Below, one piece after another: positions 36,264 through 43,824 of a DNA stretch of 64,000 bases. Each line of letters begins with the position of its first letter. Position 1 is the first letter of the stretch. This DNA is from Bradyrhizobium sp. Rc3b (GTDB lineage Bacteria > Pseudomonadota > Alphaproteobacteria > Rhizobiales > Xanthobacteraceae): the NCBI RefSeq assembly GCF_900114915.1, contig NZ_FOUS01000016.1, forward strand, positions 62,001 through 126,000, in the 5' to 3' direction. The translations under genes and the position numbers were made by a program. The notes below the pieces were generated by a model. That model did no database searches. It saw only the letters and a list, made by a program, of their open reading frames with translations, and was not told where the DNA came from.

Positions 36264-36509
36264 CTAGCGGCCATCCTTCGGGGTCTTGGGCCGGTCCCCG
36301 AGGCTTCCGGTGGCGACATCCGGCTCGCACAGGGCCTTGCCGCGCCCCTCCGCCTGGCAGCGATAGACGCTGCCGGTGAGGCGGTCGACCAGCCACACGT
36401 TCTCCTCGGTCGGCGCTTCGAGCCCGACATAGCGGGAGGTCAGCCCCGTGATCAGGGTCGACAGCAGGATCGCCACCGCGATCATGGCCGCACCGATATA
36501 GATGGGCAT
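36264..36509 (-). CDS. Small single-span membrane protein, hypothetical
   Basis: An 81-residue protein starting MPIYIGAAMIAVAILLSTLI, one membrane segment, followed by a polar domain with two cysteines (YRCQAEGRGKALCEPD) that could form a disulfide in the periplasm, and a basic tail. No family recognised. An alternative GTG start five codons upstream (VSLSSMPIY) exists. It lies in the same direction as the Met-rich gene with 120 bp between. Confidence 0.6.
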   Translation of the reverse strand: MPIYIGAAMIAVAILLSTLITGLTSRYVGLEAPTEENVWLVDRLTGSVYRCQAEGRGKALCEPDVATGSLGDRPKTPKDGR

Positions 36510-36802
36510 TGAGCTCAGGGACACTGTCCGATCCGGCGGGCCGCTGCGATTGAAGTAGTCACGCTGATAGTCACTTGGCCTCGGCACTGGACGGAACTCG
36601 GCTCCTTCACTCGGCAATTGGCGGGGGCAAATCCTGCTAGGCGCGCATCTGGCCGATTTCTTGTTCGCGGCCGGGCCGTGCGGCGACGGCTTTGCGACGA
36701 TCGGTGTGCAAAGGTTTCCCGCACGCCTGCCGGCCCTCGCCGGCGCTGGAACCTTTGGCCAGCACCTCCCCACCGGCACGGAAGGAATGAGCCTGCTCGC
36801 AG

Positions 36803-36818
36803 CGTGATTTCAATCACA
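36803..36818. promoter_or_regulatory. CRP-type palindrome 1 (CGTGA-N6-TCACA)
   Basis: CGTGATTTCAATCACA fits the GTGA-N6-TCAC core of CRP/FNR-superfamily sites exactly. It lies 244 bases upstream of the OmpA-like gene. Confidence 0.5.
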
Positions 36819-36974
36819 CGGGGGATTGCCGCCGTTTGAACCCACGCGGCGGAGGATGCGACCACTGCTATTGGGACCATCGGCCCCACCCGCGGAGCAG
36901 CCGCGAAACGCGCCGGTTCACCGCCCGGGACGCGGAGAAACACCCGAAAATGAGCCTGAGAGCGCTGTCGCCAC

Positions 36975-36990
36975 AGTGACCAAGATCACA
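36975..36990. promoter_or_regulatory. CRP-type palindrome 2 (AGTGA-N6-TCACA)
   Basis: AGTGACCAAGATCACA fits the same core and lies 72 bases upstream of the OmpA-like start, a usual activator distance. Two such sites within 190 bp argue against chance. Confidence 0.55.
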
Positions 36991-37061
36991 TCAGGGCTTT
37001 TGAACCCGCCCTATGCTCGCAGCATCAAATCGCTATCAGGCGTAACAACGAGGATACGACA

Positions 37062-37703
37062 ATGACCCGTTTTGATAAGTTCTTTGGACTGAAGGCGATA
37101 ACTCTCTCCGCCGCGCTGTCGATGACGGCGGGCCTGGCTTTGGCCGGTGACAACAATGTCTCCACAGGCCAGATCCTGGATGCACTGAAGCCGAAGCCGG
37201 CGACCCGCGGCCTGTCCGCCGGTCCGCAGACCGATCCGGCGGTGCAGGCCAAGGAATCGACATTCCTGAATACGGTACGCAACCGCTCGACCCGGTCGCT
37301 CTCGACGGGCGAGCGCGAGCAGATCGCCGAACTCGCCGCGACCAAGCCGAAGATCGACCTGGAGATTCAGTTCGACTACAACTCGGCCGATATCGCCAAG
37401 ACCTCGATGACCTCGGTGCAGGCGCTCGGCAAAGCCCTGTCCGATCCGGCGCTCAAGGGCTCGACCTTCGTGGTCGCCGGCCACACCGATGCGACCGGCG
37501 GCGAAGAGTACAATCAAGGGCTCTCCGAACGGCGCGCCGACACCATCAAGAAGTACCTGGTGCAGAACTACGGCCTCAACGCCACCGATCTGGTCACCGT
37601 CGGCTACGGCGAGACCAAGCTGAAGGACACTGCCAACGGTGCCGACCCGGTCAACCGCCGCGTCCAGGTCGTGAACATGGACACCAAGACCGCATCGAAG
37701 TGA
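37062..37703 (+). CDS. OmpA-family peptidoglycan-binding protein
   Basis: A 213-residue exported protein. After a signal peptide (ending about ALAGD) comes a linker and then an OmpA_C domain (about 100-205). The peptidoglycan-binding pattern is visible in VVAGHTDATGGEEYN and NQGLSERRADTIKKYL, and the domain ends PVNRRVQVVNM. No lipobox and no beta-barrel are visible, so it is probably a free periplasmic protein attached to the wall. The start is ATG after AACGAGGATACGACA. CRP-type sites upstream suggest regulation. Confidence 0.88.
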   Translation: MTRFDKFFGLKAITLSAALSMTAGLALAGDNNVSTGQILDALKPKPATRGLSAGPQTDPAVQAKESTFLNTVRNRSTRSLSTGEREQIAELAATKPKIDLEIQFDYNSADIAKTSMTSVQALGKALSDPALKGSTFVVAGHTDATGGEEYNQGLSERRADTIKKYLVQNYGLNATDLVTVGYGETKLKDTANGADPVNRRVQVVNMDTKTASK

Positions 37704-37750
37704 TCTCTAACTGATCCATACGCCGCCTGCCGCCCCGGCAGGCGGCGATG

Positions 37751-39109
37751 TCATATCCAGCTCTGGAACAGCATCAGCCGGCCGAAGCTCAGCATCGACG
37801 TGCCGATGAAGGCCGCAGAGATAGGCAGCATGACCGCAAAGCCGATCGCAGCGACACCGACATAGGCCCACAGCAGCCAGTGCGGCAGGCCGTCCCGGCG
37901 CAACACATAGACCAGCGCGAGCGACGCCGCGGTGGCGGCCGGCATATAGTAGTAGATGAACCCGAGCGTACGCGGCAGCAATGCCCATGCAAGCCAGGGA
38001 CCGAAATAGAACGCCGCGATCAGGAACGCATCCCACCGGCGCAGCACGATGAAATCGCGCAGCACGAGCGCGAGTGCGAGCAGAGCCGGCCACAACACCA
38101 GCGGATTGCCGAGGAAGACGATTGCGGAGACGTTGTCCTCCCCCGTCTTGTCGAACAGGAACCACACCGGGCGCGCGAGCAGCGGCCAGGATGGCCATGC
38201 GCTCATATAGGTGTGTCCGGCGATCGCGGTCGTCGTGTTGTCGGCGAAAATCCGGCGCTGCGCCTCGATCAGATCCGGCAACGACACGCCGTAGAGCGGA
38301 ACGAAAGCCGCCAGATAGGCCACGCCTGGCAAGACGGCGAAGCAGAGCGCGACGTGGTGCAGCCTCGAGCCGGGCCAGAGGTCCGGCCGATACCAGTCGT
38401 CCGGCTTCGCGTCGGCGAACAGCGTGCGCCAGCCCTGCATCAGGCGGATCACCGCGACGATGAGGATGCAGACGCCGAGCGGAAACAGGCCGCTCCATTT
38501 GCAGGCTGCGGCAAGACCGAACAGAGCGCCCGCGAATGCGAACAGTGCATGCGGTCGCTCCCTGCGAAAGCCATGCATGAAGGCGGCGGTCGCGAGCAGA
38601 CCGAATCCGAGCGCAAAGATGTCGAGCATGGCGATGCGCGCCTGCACGTAGAGCATCTGATTGAAGGCCGCGATCAGCGCCGCGGCGATCGCGGGCCCTT
38701 GCGCGGAGAACAGCGCGAGGCCGCACAGATAGATTGCGACGATCGCCAATGCGCCGAACAATGTCGCAGGGTAACGCCAGCCGAGCGCGTTGTCGCCGAA
38801 GGCCGCGATCGAGGCCGCGATCAGCTCCTTGGCCAGCGGTGGATGCATCGGATTGAGCATCGGCTGCGACATCGCCGGTGCCAGCATCTGCCGCGCCGCC
38901 GGCACGTAGTGCACCTCGTCGAAGACGAACTTTTCCGGCGTCGTCAGTCCGATCAGCAGCGCGAGATGGGCAGCTAGGAAAATAGCGACAGCAATCACTG
39001 CGCTTCGCGACAATCTCGGAACTGCAGACCGTTCAAGCGGCTGCTGTGGGGATGTTTTGCGTGGCAAATTTGCGTCACCGCGGACAAAAATAAGGATCGC
39101 GGTTTTCAT
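37751..39109 (-). CDS. PMT/ArnT-family membrane glycosyltransferase (GT39/GT83-like)
   Basis: A 452-residue polytopic membrane protein with about 10-12 hydrophobic segments. The first periplasmic loop carries the acidic catalytic motif FDEVHYVPAARQML and HPPLAKEL, characteristic of dolichyl-phosphate-mannose protein mannosyltransferases and related lipid-linked sugar transferases. The acceptor (protein, lipid A or polysaccharide) cannot be told. The start was set at the ATG at 39109 (MKTAILIFVRGD); an in-frame MRS three codons earlier is an alternative. It diverges from the FecR gene over 123 bp. Confidence 0.85.
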   Translation of the reverse strand: MKTAILIFVRGDANLPRKTSPQQPLERSAVPRLSRSAVIAVAIFLAAHLALLIGLTTPEKFVFDEVHYVPAARQMLAPAMSQPMLNPMHPPLAKELIAASIAAFGDNALGWRYPATLFGALAIVAIYLCGLALFSAQGPAIAAALIAAFNQMLYVQARIAMLDIFALGFGLLATAAFMHGFRRERPHALFAFAGALFGLAAACKWSGLFPLGVCILIVAVIRLMQGWRTLFADAKPDDWYRPDLWPGSRLHHVALCFAVLPGVAYLAAFVPLYGVSLPDLIEAQRRIFADNTTTAIAGHTYMSAWPSWPLLARPVWFLFDKTGEDNVSAIVFLGNPLVLWPALLALALVLRDFIVLRRWDAFLIAAFYFGPWLAWALLPRTLGFIYYYMPAATAASLALVYVLRRDGLPHWLLWAYVGVAAIGFAVMLPISAAFIGTSMLSFGRLMLFQSWI

Positions 39110-39232
39110 TGAACGCATTCCGCCGCGACTGTCACTAAGCATAACGCACGTCCCGCGCCGCTTGTGATAATTTCGCCACATCAGAAGCGCGCGCGATCCG
39201 GTACGATCAGGGGCACATCGATCGGTTGTGAA

Positions 39233-39934
39233 ATGAATTTGCGTTTCTGGCTTTTCCCCGCCCTGTTGTCGGCCGCACTGTGCGCGGCGCCCGCTGCGCT
39301 GGCGCAGACGCGCGTCGGCGAAGCCGTCGTGATCCAGAACGAAGTGGTCCGCGTGGCCGCGGCCACCACGCCAATCAGCGTCGGCGACAGCATGCTGCGC
39401 GACGAGACCGTGCGCACCGGGGCCGACAGTGCCGCGCGCTTCGTGATGGCCGACAGCACCAATCTGTCGCTCGGCCCCAGCGCCACGCTCAAGCTCGACC
39501 GCACCGTCTTCAACGACGAGCACAGCTATCGCGACGTGGCGATCCGCATGACAACAGGCGCGTTCCGTTTCGTCACCGGACATTCCGAGAAGACCGCCTA
39601 CAAGATCACGACGCCGCTTGCGACCATCGGCGTGCGGGGCACCACGCTCGACATCCTCTCGCAGCGGGGACGCTCCGTCGTCGTGCTTCAGGACGGCGCG
39701 GCGAGCGTTTGCACGACGAGCTCACAATGCGTGCAGCTCACCCAGCCGGGCGACACCGCAATCATTACATCGACCGGCGGCAAGGTCAGCATCACCAAGA
39801 CCAACACGCCGCCCTGGACCTTCGCCGCCAACTGCGCCGCAAGTGCCGGGCTGTGCGCGGTAAACCAATATGCCGGCGCCTCGCCGACCATCACGCCCGC
39901 CGTCCAGGACGACGGCATGCTGTGCGGGCGCTGA
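39233..39934 (+). CDS. Exported FecR-domain protein
   Basis: A 233-residue protein with a signal peptide (cleavage near ALAQ) and a FecR domain at about 35-170: the iteron VGDSMLRDETVRTGADSAAR, then LSLGPSATLKL and ITTPLATIGVRGTTLDI. The C-terminal ~60 residues contain four cysteines likely in disulfides (VCTTSSQC and NCAASAGLC). Unlike true FecR anti-sigma regulators it lacks an N-terminal cytoplasmic domain and membrane segment, and no sigma factor gene is adjacent. Its stop lies two bases before the start of the beta-barrel gene, so the two are certainly co-translated partners. Confidence 0.85.
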   Translation: MNLRFWLFPALLSAALCAAPAALAQTRVGEAVVIQNEVVRVAAATTPISVGDSMLRDETVRTGADSAARFVMADSTNLSLGPSATLKLDRTVFNDEHSYRDVAIRMTTGAFRFVTGHSEKTAYKITTPLATIGVRGTTLDILSQRGRSVVVLQDGAASVCTTSSQCVQLTQPGDTAIITSTGGKVSITKTNTPPWTFAANCAASAGLCAVNQYAGASPTITPAVQDDGMLCGR

Positions 39935-39936
39935 CG

Positions 39937-41085
39937 ATGGCGCCGCTCAATTTTCGGCTCTTCGCCCTCACCGGCCTGCTGACCGTGGCCGCTGCACTTG
40001 CGTTTGTCGCGCTCGACATTCGTCCCGCCGTAGCTCAAGCGACCTGCGAAATCGGATGCGGCGAGCCGACGCCCTACCCGACCTATTCACCGTCTCCGAC
40101 GCCGACATATTCGCCCTCACCCTCCCCTTCGCCGAGCCCCTATCCTTCGCCGTCGCCGAGTCCATATCCGTCGCCGAGCCCGACACCGACCGGCGCCGAT
40201 ACCAGCGGCAATTCGATCGGCGGCCTCGCGGGCCAGCGCTTCAACCAGATGATCACCAACCGGGTGCTCGGCACGGTCCTGCTCGGCGTCAACGAACAGA
40301 TCAATTGCAGCGACTGCATCAGCGCGTTCGGCTCAGCCGGCTCGTTCTCGGCCGGCATCCACGGCCGCAAGGAGCTCACCAACAATCTGTCGCTGCTCGC
40401 CGGCATCGCCTACACGCATTACAATGAGGGCGGCTACAAGATCACGAGCGCGCCGATCGGCGCCTTCGCGCTCCGCTACGACTTCACCGATTGGGGCTCG
40501 TCGCGTCCGTTCTTCGACGTCGGAACGATCCTGACGCCGTGGGAGAAGGCGCGCTACACCCGCAGCTACAATACCAGCCTCGGTCCGGTGAGCGTGACGA
40601 GCTCGACCAACGCTTCGAACTATGCGGTCTACGGCCGCGCCGGCTGGATGAGCCGCGTGTCGCCGCGCGACGAGGTCGCAGCTTCGATCGAGGTCTGGCA
40701 GCTCTGGCAGCGCGTGTCCGGCTATAGCGACAATGCCGTGGCCTTCAACCCGTTCGACGCCACCATCGCGACCGGCACCGACCGCACCAGCCTGGTCAAG
40801 ATCGGCGGCCAGTGGACGCATCTGTTCGGCAGCAACGTCGAGACCAACATCAATGGCGGCTGGGTGCAGTCGTTTGCGAGCCACAGCGGAATCGTCGCCA
40901 CCGTGACCGGCGACGGCGTGGTGGTGCCGACCATGGGCAACCAGGGCTGGTTCGAATATGGCGGCCGGCTCGGCTTCCGCGTGCAGAAGGGCTGGGTCGT
41001 AGACCTTTTCGCCAACGGCACGCTCGGGCCACAGCCCGTCGGCAGCACCATCCACGGCGGCGTGGGGCTGCGGATAAATTACTGA
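39937..41085 (+). CDS. Autotransporter-like outer-membrane beta-barrel with Pro/Ser linker
   Basis: A 382-residue protein: signal peptide (to about AVAQA, 35), a CEIGC motif, a low-complexity Pro/Ser/Thr/Tyr linker (about 43-85, units of PSPSP and PTYSP) and a beta-barrel domain (about 95-382) that resembles autotransporter barrels and ends in a terminal aromatic residue (LRINY). There is no passenger domain; the linker takes its place. A CSDC pair lies at the barrel entry. The upstream FecR gene is its likely partner, perhaps held in the periplasm or passed outside. The start is fixed by the two-base spacing to the previous stop. Confidence 0.82.
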   Translation: MAPLNFRLFALTGLLTVAAALAFVALDIRPAVAQATCEIGCGEPTPYPTYSPSPTPTYSPSPSPSPSPYPSPSPSPYPSPSPTPTGADTSGNSIGGLAGQRFNQMITNRVLGTVLLGVNEQINCSDCISAFGSAGSFSAGIHGRKELTNNLSLLAGIAYTHYNEGGYKITSAPIGAFALRYDFTDWGSSRPFFDVGTILTPWEKARYTRSYNTSLGPVSVTSSTNASNYAVYGRAGWMSRVSPRDEVAASIEVWQLWQRVSGYSDNAVAFNPFDATIATGTDRTSLVKIGGQWTHLFGSNVETNINGGWVQSFASHSGIVATVTGDGVVVPTMGNQGWFEYGGRLGFRVQKGWVVDLFANGTLGPQPVGSTIHGGVGLRINY

Positions 41086-41093
41086 GGCAGCTT

Positions 41094-41185
41094 CGTAGGG
41101 TGGGCAAAGCGAAGCGTGCCCACCACCTCTCTCAACTGGAGACGGATCGTGGGCACGGCGCAAGAGCGCCTCTGCCCACCCTACG
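41094..41185. repeat. Dispersed palindrome CGTAGGGTGGGCAAAG (family E, copy 3, inverted)
   Basis: Same family as 32520-32621 and 34481-34570 but with the GGCGC side on the right, so inserted the other way round. It separates the beta-barrel gene from the convergent VOC gene. Confidence 0.88.
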
Positions 41186-41196
41186 GCACCTCGCCG

Positions 41197-41685
41197 TCAC
41201 GCCGCCGACTTGCCCTCGAACGCGCGGCGCAGCGCGTCGACGTCCAGCTTCACCATCTTCATCATTGCCTGCATCGCGCGCGCGGCCGCTGCCCTGTCCG
41301 GGCTCGACAGGAATTCGAACATCACCTTCGGCACGACCTGCCAGGCCACGCCCCAGCGATCCCGGAGCCAGCCGCATTGCTCTTCCTTGCCGCCATCGGC
41401 GAGGAACGCATTCCAGACGCTGTCGACCCGGGCCTGGTCGTCGCAATGGATCATCAGCGAGATGGCGTGGGTATATTCCATCTTCATCCCGCCATTGAGC
41501 GCGACCAGCGGCTGACCGGCGACCGTGAACTCGACGACAAGCACGGAGCCTTCCTTGCCGGAGGGGCCGTCCGAAACATTGCGCTGAACGTGCGTGATCG
41601 CCGAATTCGGCACGAGCGAAACGTAGAACTTTGCGGCTTCCTCTGCATCGCCGTTGAACCACATGCAGGGTACGACCTTGGACAT
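41197..41685 (-). CDS. VOC superfamily protein (PhnB-like, 3-demethylubiquinone methyltransferase fold group)
   Basis: A 162-residue protein of the glyoxalase/bleomycin-resistance (VOC) superfamily, PhnB-like subgroup: MSKVVPCMWFNGDAEEAAKFY, LVALNGGMKMEYTHAISLMI, then GWLRDRWGVAWQVVP. Function within the group is unknown; it is not an enzyme of ubiquinone synthesis despite the family name. The start at 41685 follows GAGGAG. Likely co-transcribed with the second VOC gene upstream (41 bp gap). Confidence 0.87.
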   Translation of the reverse strand: MSKVVPCMWFNGDAEEAAKFYVSLVPNSAITHVQRNVSDGPSGKEGSVLVVEFTVAGQPLVALNGGMKMEYTHAISLMIHCDDQARVDSVWNAFLADGGKEEQCGWLRDRWGVAWQVVPKVMFEFLSSPDRAAAARAMQAMMKMVKLDVDALRRAFEGKSAA

Positions 41686-41726
41686 CGTGAATGCTCCTCG
41701 TTGGTTTAGCGTTCGACGGACTGCGA

Positions 41727-42155
41727 TCAGGCATTCGCCATGGCGGGCTGCGGAGGGACAGCCGCCATGTCCAGCCAGTTCACACCCCACATGTGGCCAT
41801 CCGGATCCTCGAAGCTGCGGCCGTACATGAAGCTGTATTCGTCCTTCGGGCTGGGATCGGCCACCCCGCCTGCCGCCTCTGCCTTGCCGACAATCGCGTC
41901 GACCTCGTCGCGGGTGTCGGCGGACAGGCAGAACAGCGCCTGGTTCGAGGTCTTGGCATCTGCGATCGGCTTCGGCGTGAACTGGCGGAATTTGTCGTGG
42001 GTCGCCAGCATCACGTAGATGGCCTCGGAAAAGACCATGCAGCTCGCCGTGTCATCGCTGAATTGCGGGTTCCGGGTCGCGCCGACCGCCTCATAGAAGG
42101 CGGTCGCACGTTTGAGGTCGGTCACGGGAAGATTGAGGAAGATCATCCTGGGCAT
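41727..42155 (-). CDS. VOC superfamily / glyoxalase-like protein
   Basis: A 142-residue protein with the opening MPRMIFLNLPVTDLKRATAFYEAVG and the closing FEDPDGHMWGVNWLDM of glyoxalase-like VOC proteins (often annotated as lactoylglutathione lyase-like). A metal-binding role for the H and E residues (DGHMWG) is plausible. CCCAAGGAGCTTCCG precedes the ATG. The substrate is unknown. Confidence 0.88.
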   Translation of the reverse strand: MPRMIFLNLPVTDLKRATAFYEAVGATRNPQFSDDTASCMVFSEAIYVMLATHDKFRQFTPKPIADAKTSNQALFCLSADTRDEVDAIVGKAEAAGGVADPSPKDEYSFMYGRSFEDPDGHMWGVNWLDMAAVPPQPAMANA

Positions 42156-42271
42156 CGGAAGCTCCTTGGGCGGGTTCTGCCCAAGGACGGACTGCCGGGG
42201 GCCCACCCGACACGGCTTCCGAATATTTTTTCACCCCCGGAGACGATCGCGCCTCCCACGGCAGGGCGGTC

Positions 42272-42784
42272 TTACTTCTTCTCGTTCGGATCCCGGTGGA
42301 TGGGGTCGACCCACAGCACGGTCTCGGGCTTCTCGACCGGCTCGATGTCGAGGTTGATCGCCACCGCCTCGCCGTCACTGCGCACCAGCACGCATTCCAG
42401 CACCTCGTCCGGGCTGGCGTTGATCTCCTGATGCGGCACGTAAGGCGGCACGAAGATGAAATCGCCGGGGCCGGCCTCGGCGGTGAATTGCAGGCTCTCG
42501 CCCCAGCGCATCCGCGCCTTGCCCTTCACGACATAGATGACGCTTTCGAGATGGCCGTGGTGGTGTGCACCGGTCTTGGCATCCGGCTTGATGCTGACGG
42601 TGCCGGCCCACAATTTCTGGGCGCCGACGCGCGCGAAATTGATCGCGGCCGCGCGGTCCATGCCTGCCGTCGACGGCACGTTGGTATCGAGCTGGTTGCC
42701 GGGAATGACGCGCACGCCGTCATGTTTCCAGCGATCGTCGTGATCGTGGTCATGGTGGGAATGCGAATGGTCATGGCCGGTCAT
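42272..42784 (-). CDS. Cupin-domain protein with His-rich N-terminus
   Basis: A 170-residue protein. The N-terminal 17 residues (MTGHDHSHSHHDHDHDD) hold seven histidines. A single cupin barrel follows: motif 1 in TGAHHHGHLESVIYVVKGKARMRWG and motif 2 in GDFIFVPPYVPHQEIN give the usual 3 His plus Glu metal site. Such cupins are often dioxygenases, isomerases or metal-sensing scaffolds. The His tail may store or deliver a metal (nickel, zinc, cobalt). ATG at 42784 chosen because it begins this tail. Single gene. Confidence 0.83.
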   Translation of the reverse strand: MTGHDHSHSHHDHDHDDRWKHDGVRVIPGNQLDTNVPSTAGMDRAAAINFARVGAQKLWAGTVSIKPDAKTGAHHHGHLESVIYVVKGKARMRWGESLQFTAEAGPGDFIFVPPYVPHQEINASPDEVLECVLVRSDGEAVAINLDIEPVEKPETVLWVDPIHRDPNEKK

Positions 42785-42913
42785 GGGACTTGCTTTCTGT
42801 TGGTTCCGTGCGCGGCAACCTAACCCGAAGCCGCACTCGCGAGCCATGCCAAAATCGGAACCCTCGTAGCTGCGGGACGTTTGTCTTTGCGAGCAAAATG
42901 GATGGAGAGTTTC

Positions 42914-43132
42914 ATGGGTAGCACGACCGACAAGATCAAGGGTAACGCCAACGAAGCGATCGGCAAGGCCAAGCAGGGCATCGGTGAAGCCACCGGTTCC
43001 GAACGCATGAAGGGCGAAGGCGTGGTCCAGGAAGTGAAGGGCAAGGGCCAGCAGGCGATGGGCGATGCCAAGGACGCCGCAAAGGACGCGATCGATCGCG
43101 CGGCGGCCGGGGCAAAGCGCGCGACGGAATAG
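42914..43132 (+). CDS. CsbD-family stress protein
   Basis: A 72-residue hydrophilic protein of the CsbD family (TDKIKGNANEAIGKAKQGIG, GSERMKGEGVVQEVKGKGQQ). It is probably disordered, alpha-helical when bound, and often stress-induced; in Bacillus it is under sigma-B. The ATG at 42914 follows TGGAGAGTTTC. A terminator follows 20 bases after the stop. Confidence 0.9.
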   Translation: MGSTTDKIKGNANEAIGKAKQGIGEATGSERMKGEGVVQEVKGKGQQAMGDAKDAAKDAIDRAAAGAKRATE

Positions 43133-43152
43133 CGCGCGCAGGACTGAACGCG

Positions 43153-43180
43153 AAAGACCGGCCGAAAGGCCGGTCTTTTT
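43153..43180 (+). terminator. Rho-independent terminator of csbD
   Basis: The stem AAAGACCGGCC (43153-43163) with loop GAAA and GGCCGGTCTTTTT (43168-43180) gives a strong hairpin plus U-tract. Confidence 0.92.
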
Positions 43181-43199
43181 GTTCGTGTCGATTATCTCC

Positions 43200-43285
43200 G
43201 TCATGGCCGGGCTTGACCTGGCCATCCACGTCTTAGCAGCACGAAGAAAGAACGTGGATGCCCGCGACAAGCGCGGCCATGACGA
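43200..43285. repeat. Intergenic palindrome GTCATGGCCGGGCTTG (family H)
   Basis: The left part GTCATGGCCGGGCTTG...CATCCACG and right part CGTGGATGCCCGCGACAAG...GGCCATGAC are inverted repeats. It lies between the convergent CsbD and FKBP genes. Confidence 0.8.
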
Positions 43286-43299
43286 CGTGGAGACGTCAG

Positions 43300-43764
43300 T
43301 TATTTCACCGCTAGCAATTCGACGTCGAACATCAGCGTCGCATTCGGCGGGATCACGCCGCCGGCGCCGCGGGCGCCGTAGCCGAGCTGCGGCGGGATGA
43401 TCAGCGTGCGCTTGCCGCCGACCTTCATCGAGGCCACGCCCTCGTCCCAGCCGGCGATGACACGGCCCTTGCCGATCGGGAATTCGAACGGCTCCTTGCG
43501 ATCGACGGAGCTATCGAATTTCTTGCCCTTCTGACCGTTCTCATAGAGCCAGCCGGTATAGTGCATCACGCAGATCTGGCCGGGCTGCGGCGAGGCACCG
43601 GTGCCGACGGTGGAATCGATGATCTGCAAGCCTGAAGCTGTGGTCATGGTCTTTCCTGCGGTCTGGGCCGAGGCCGTGGTGGAAACGAAATGCGACACGC
43701 CCGCGATCACCGTGATCGCGAGTGCCGACATCAGGGTGAGGAGCGCGCGCTGGAAACGCTGCAT
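43300..43764 (-). CDS. FKBP-type peptidyl-prolyl cis-trans isomerase, exported
   Basis: A 154-residue protein: signal peptide or membrane anchor (1-34, ending TTASAQ) and one FKBP domain with CVMHYTGWLYENGQKGKKFDSS, FPIGKGRVIAGWDEGVASM and the closing YGARGAGGVIPPNATLMFDVELL. The catalytic pocket residues (Y, F, D, V-I, W, Y, F) are all kept. It should fold periplasmic proteins. It lies 60 bp after the molybdenum oxidoreductase operon on the same strand and may be co-transcribed, helping to fold that periplasmic enzyme. Confidence 0.92.
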   Translation of the reverse strand: MQRFQRALLTLMSALAITVIAGVSHFVSTTASAQTAGKTMTTASGLQIIDSTVGTGASPQPGQICVMHYTGWLYENGQKGKKFDSSVDRKEPFEFPIGKGRVIAGWDEGVASMKVGGKRTLIIPPQLGYGARGAGGVIPPNATLMFDVELLAVK

Positions 43765-43824
43765 AAGGCACCTTCCGTTTGAGGCGGAAGGTGTCTAGCG
43801 CAACGCGGGTGCTGTTTCCACCCC

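Larger units (their letters stand above)
36510..37061. other. 552-bp intergenic region upstream of the OmpA-like gene
   Basis: No convincing gene was found here. It holds two CRP-type palindromes (36803-36818 and 36975-36990, described separately). The minus-strand frame open to 36779 has the composition of random GC-rich sequence. The part at 36640-36780 could be the remnant of something lost, but no homology is visible. Confidence 0.5.

Noticed and set aside
36510..36779. Longer form of the small membrane protein at 36264
   Set aside because: The extra 90 codons look like random GC-rich translation; a membrane start at 36509 is more natural.
40060..40197. Possible CRISPR-like repeat
   Set aside because: The repeats are 6-12 bases without spacers and code for a Pro/Ser linker.
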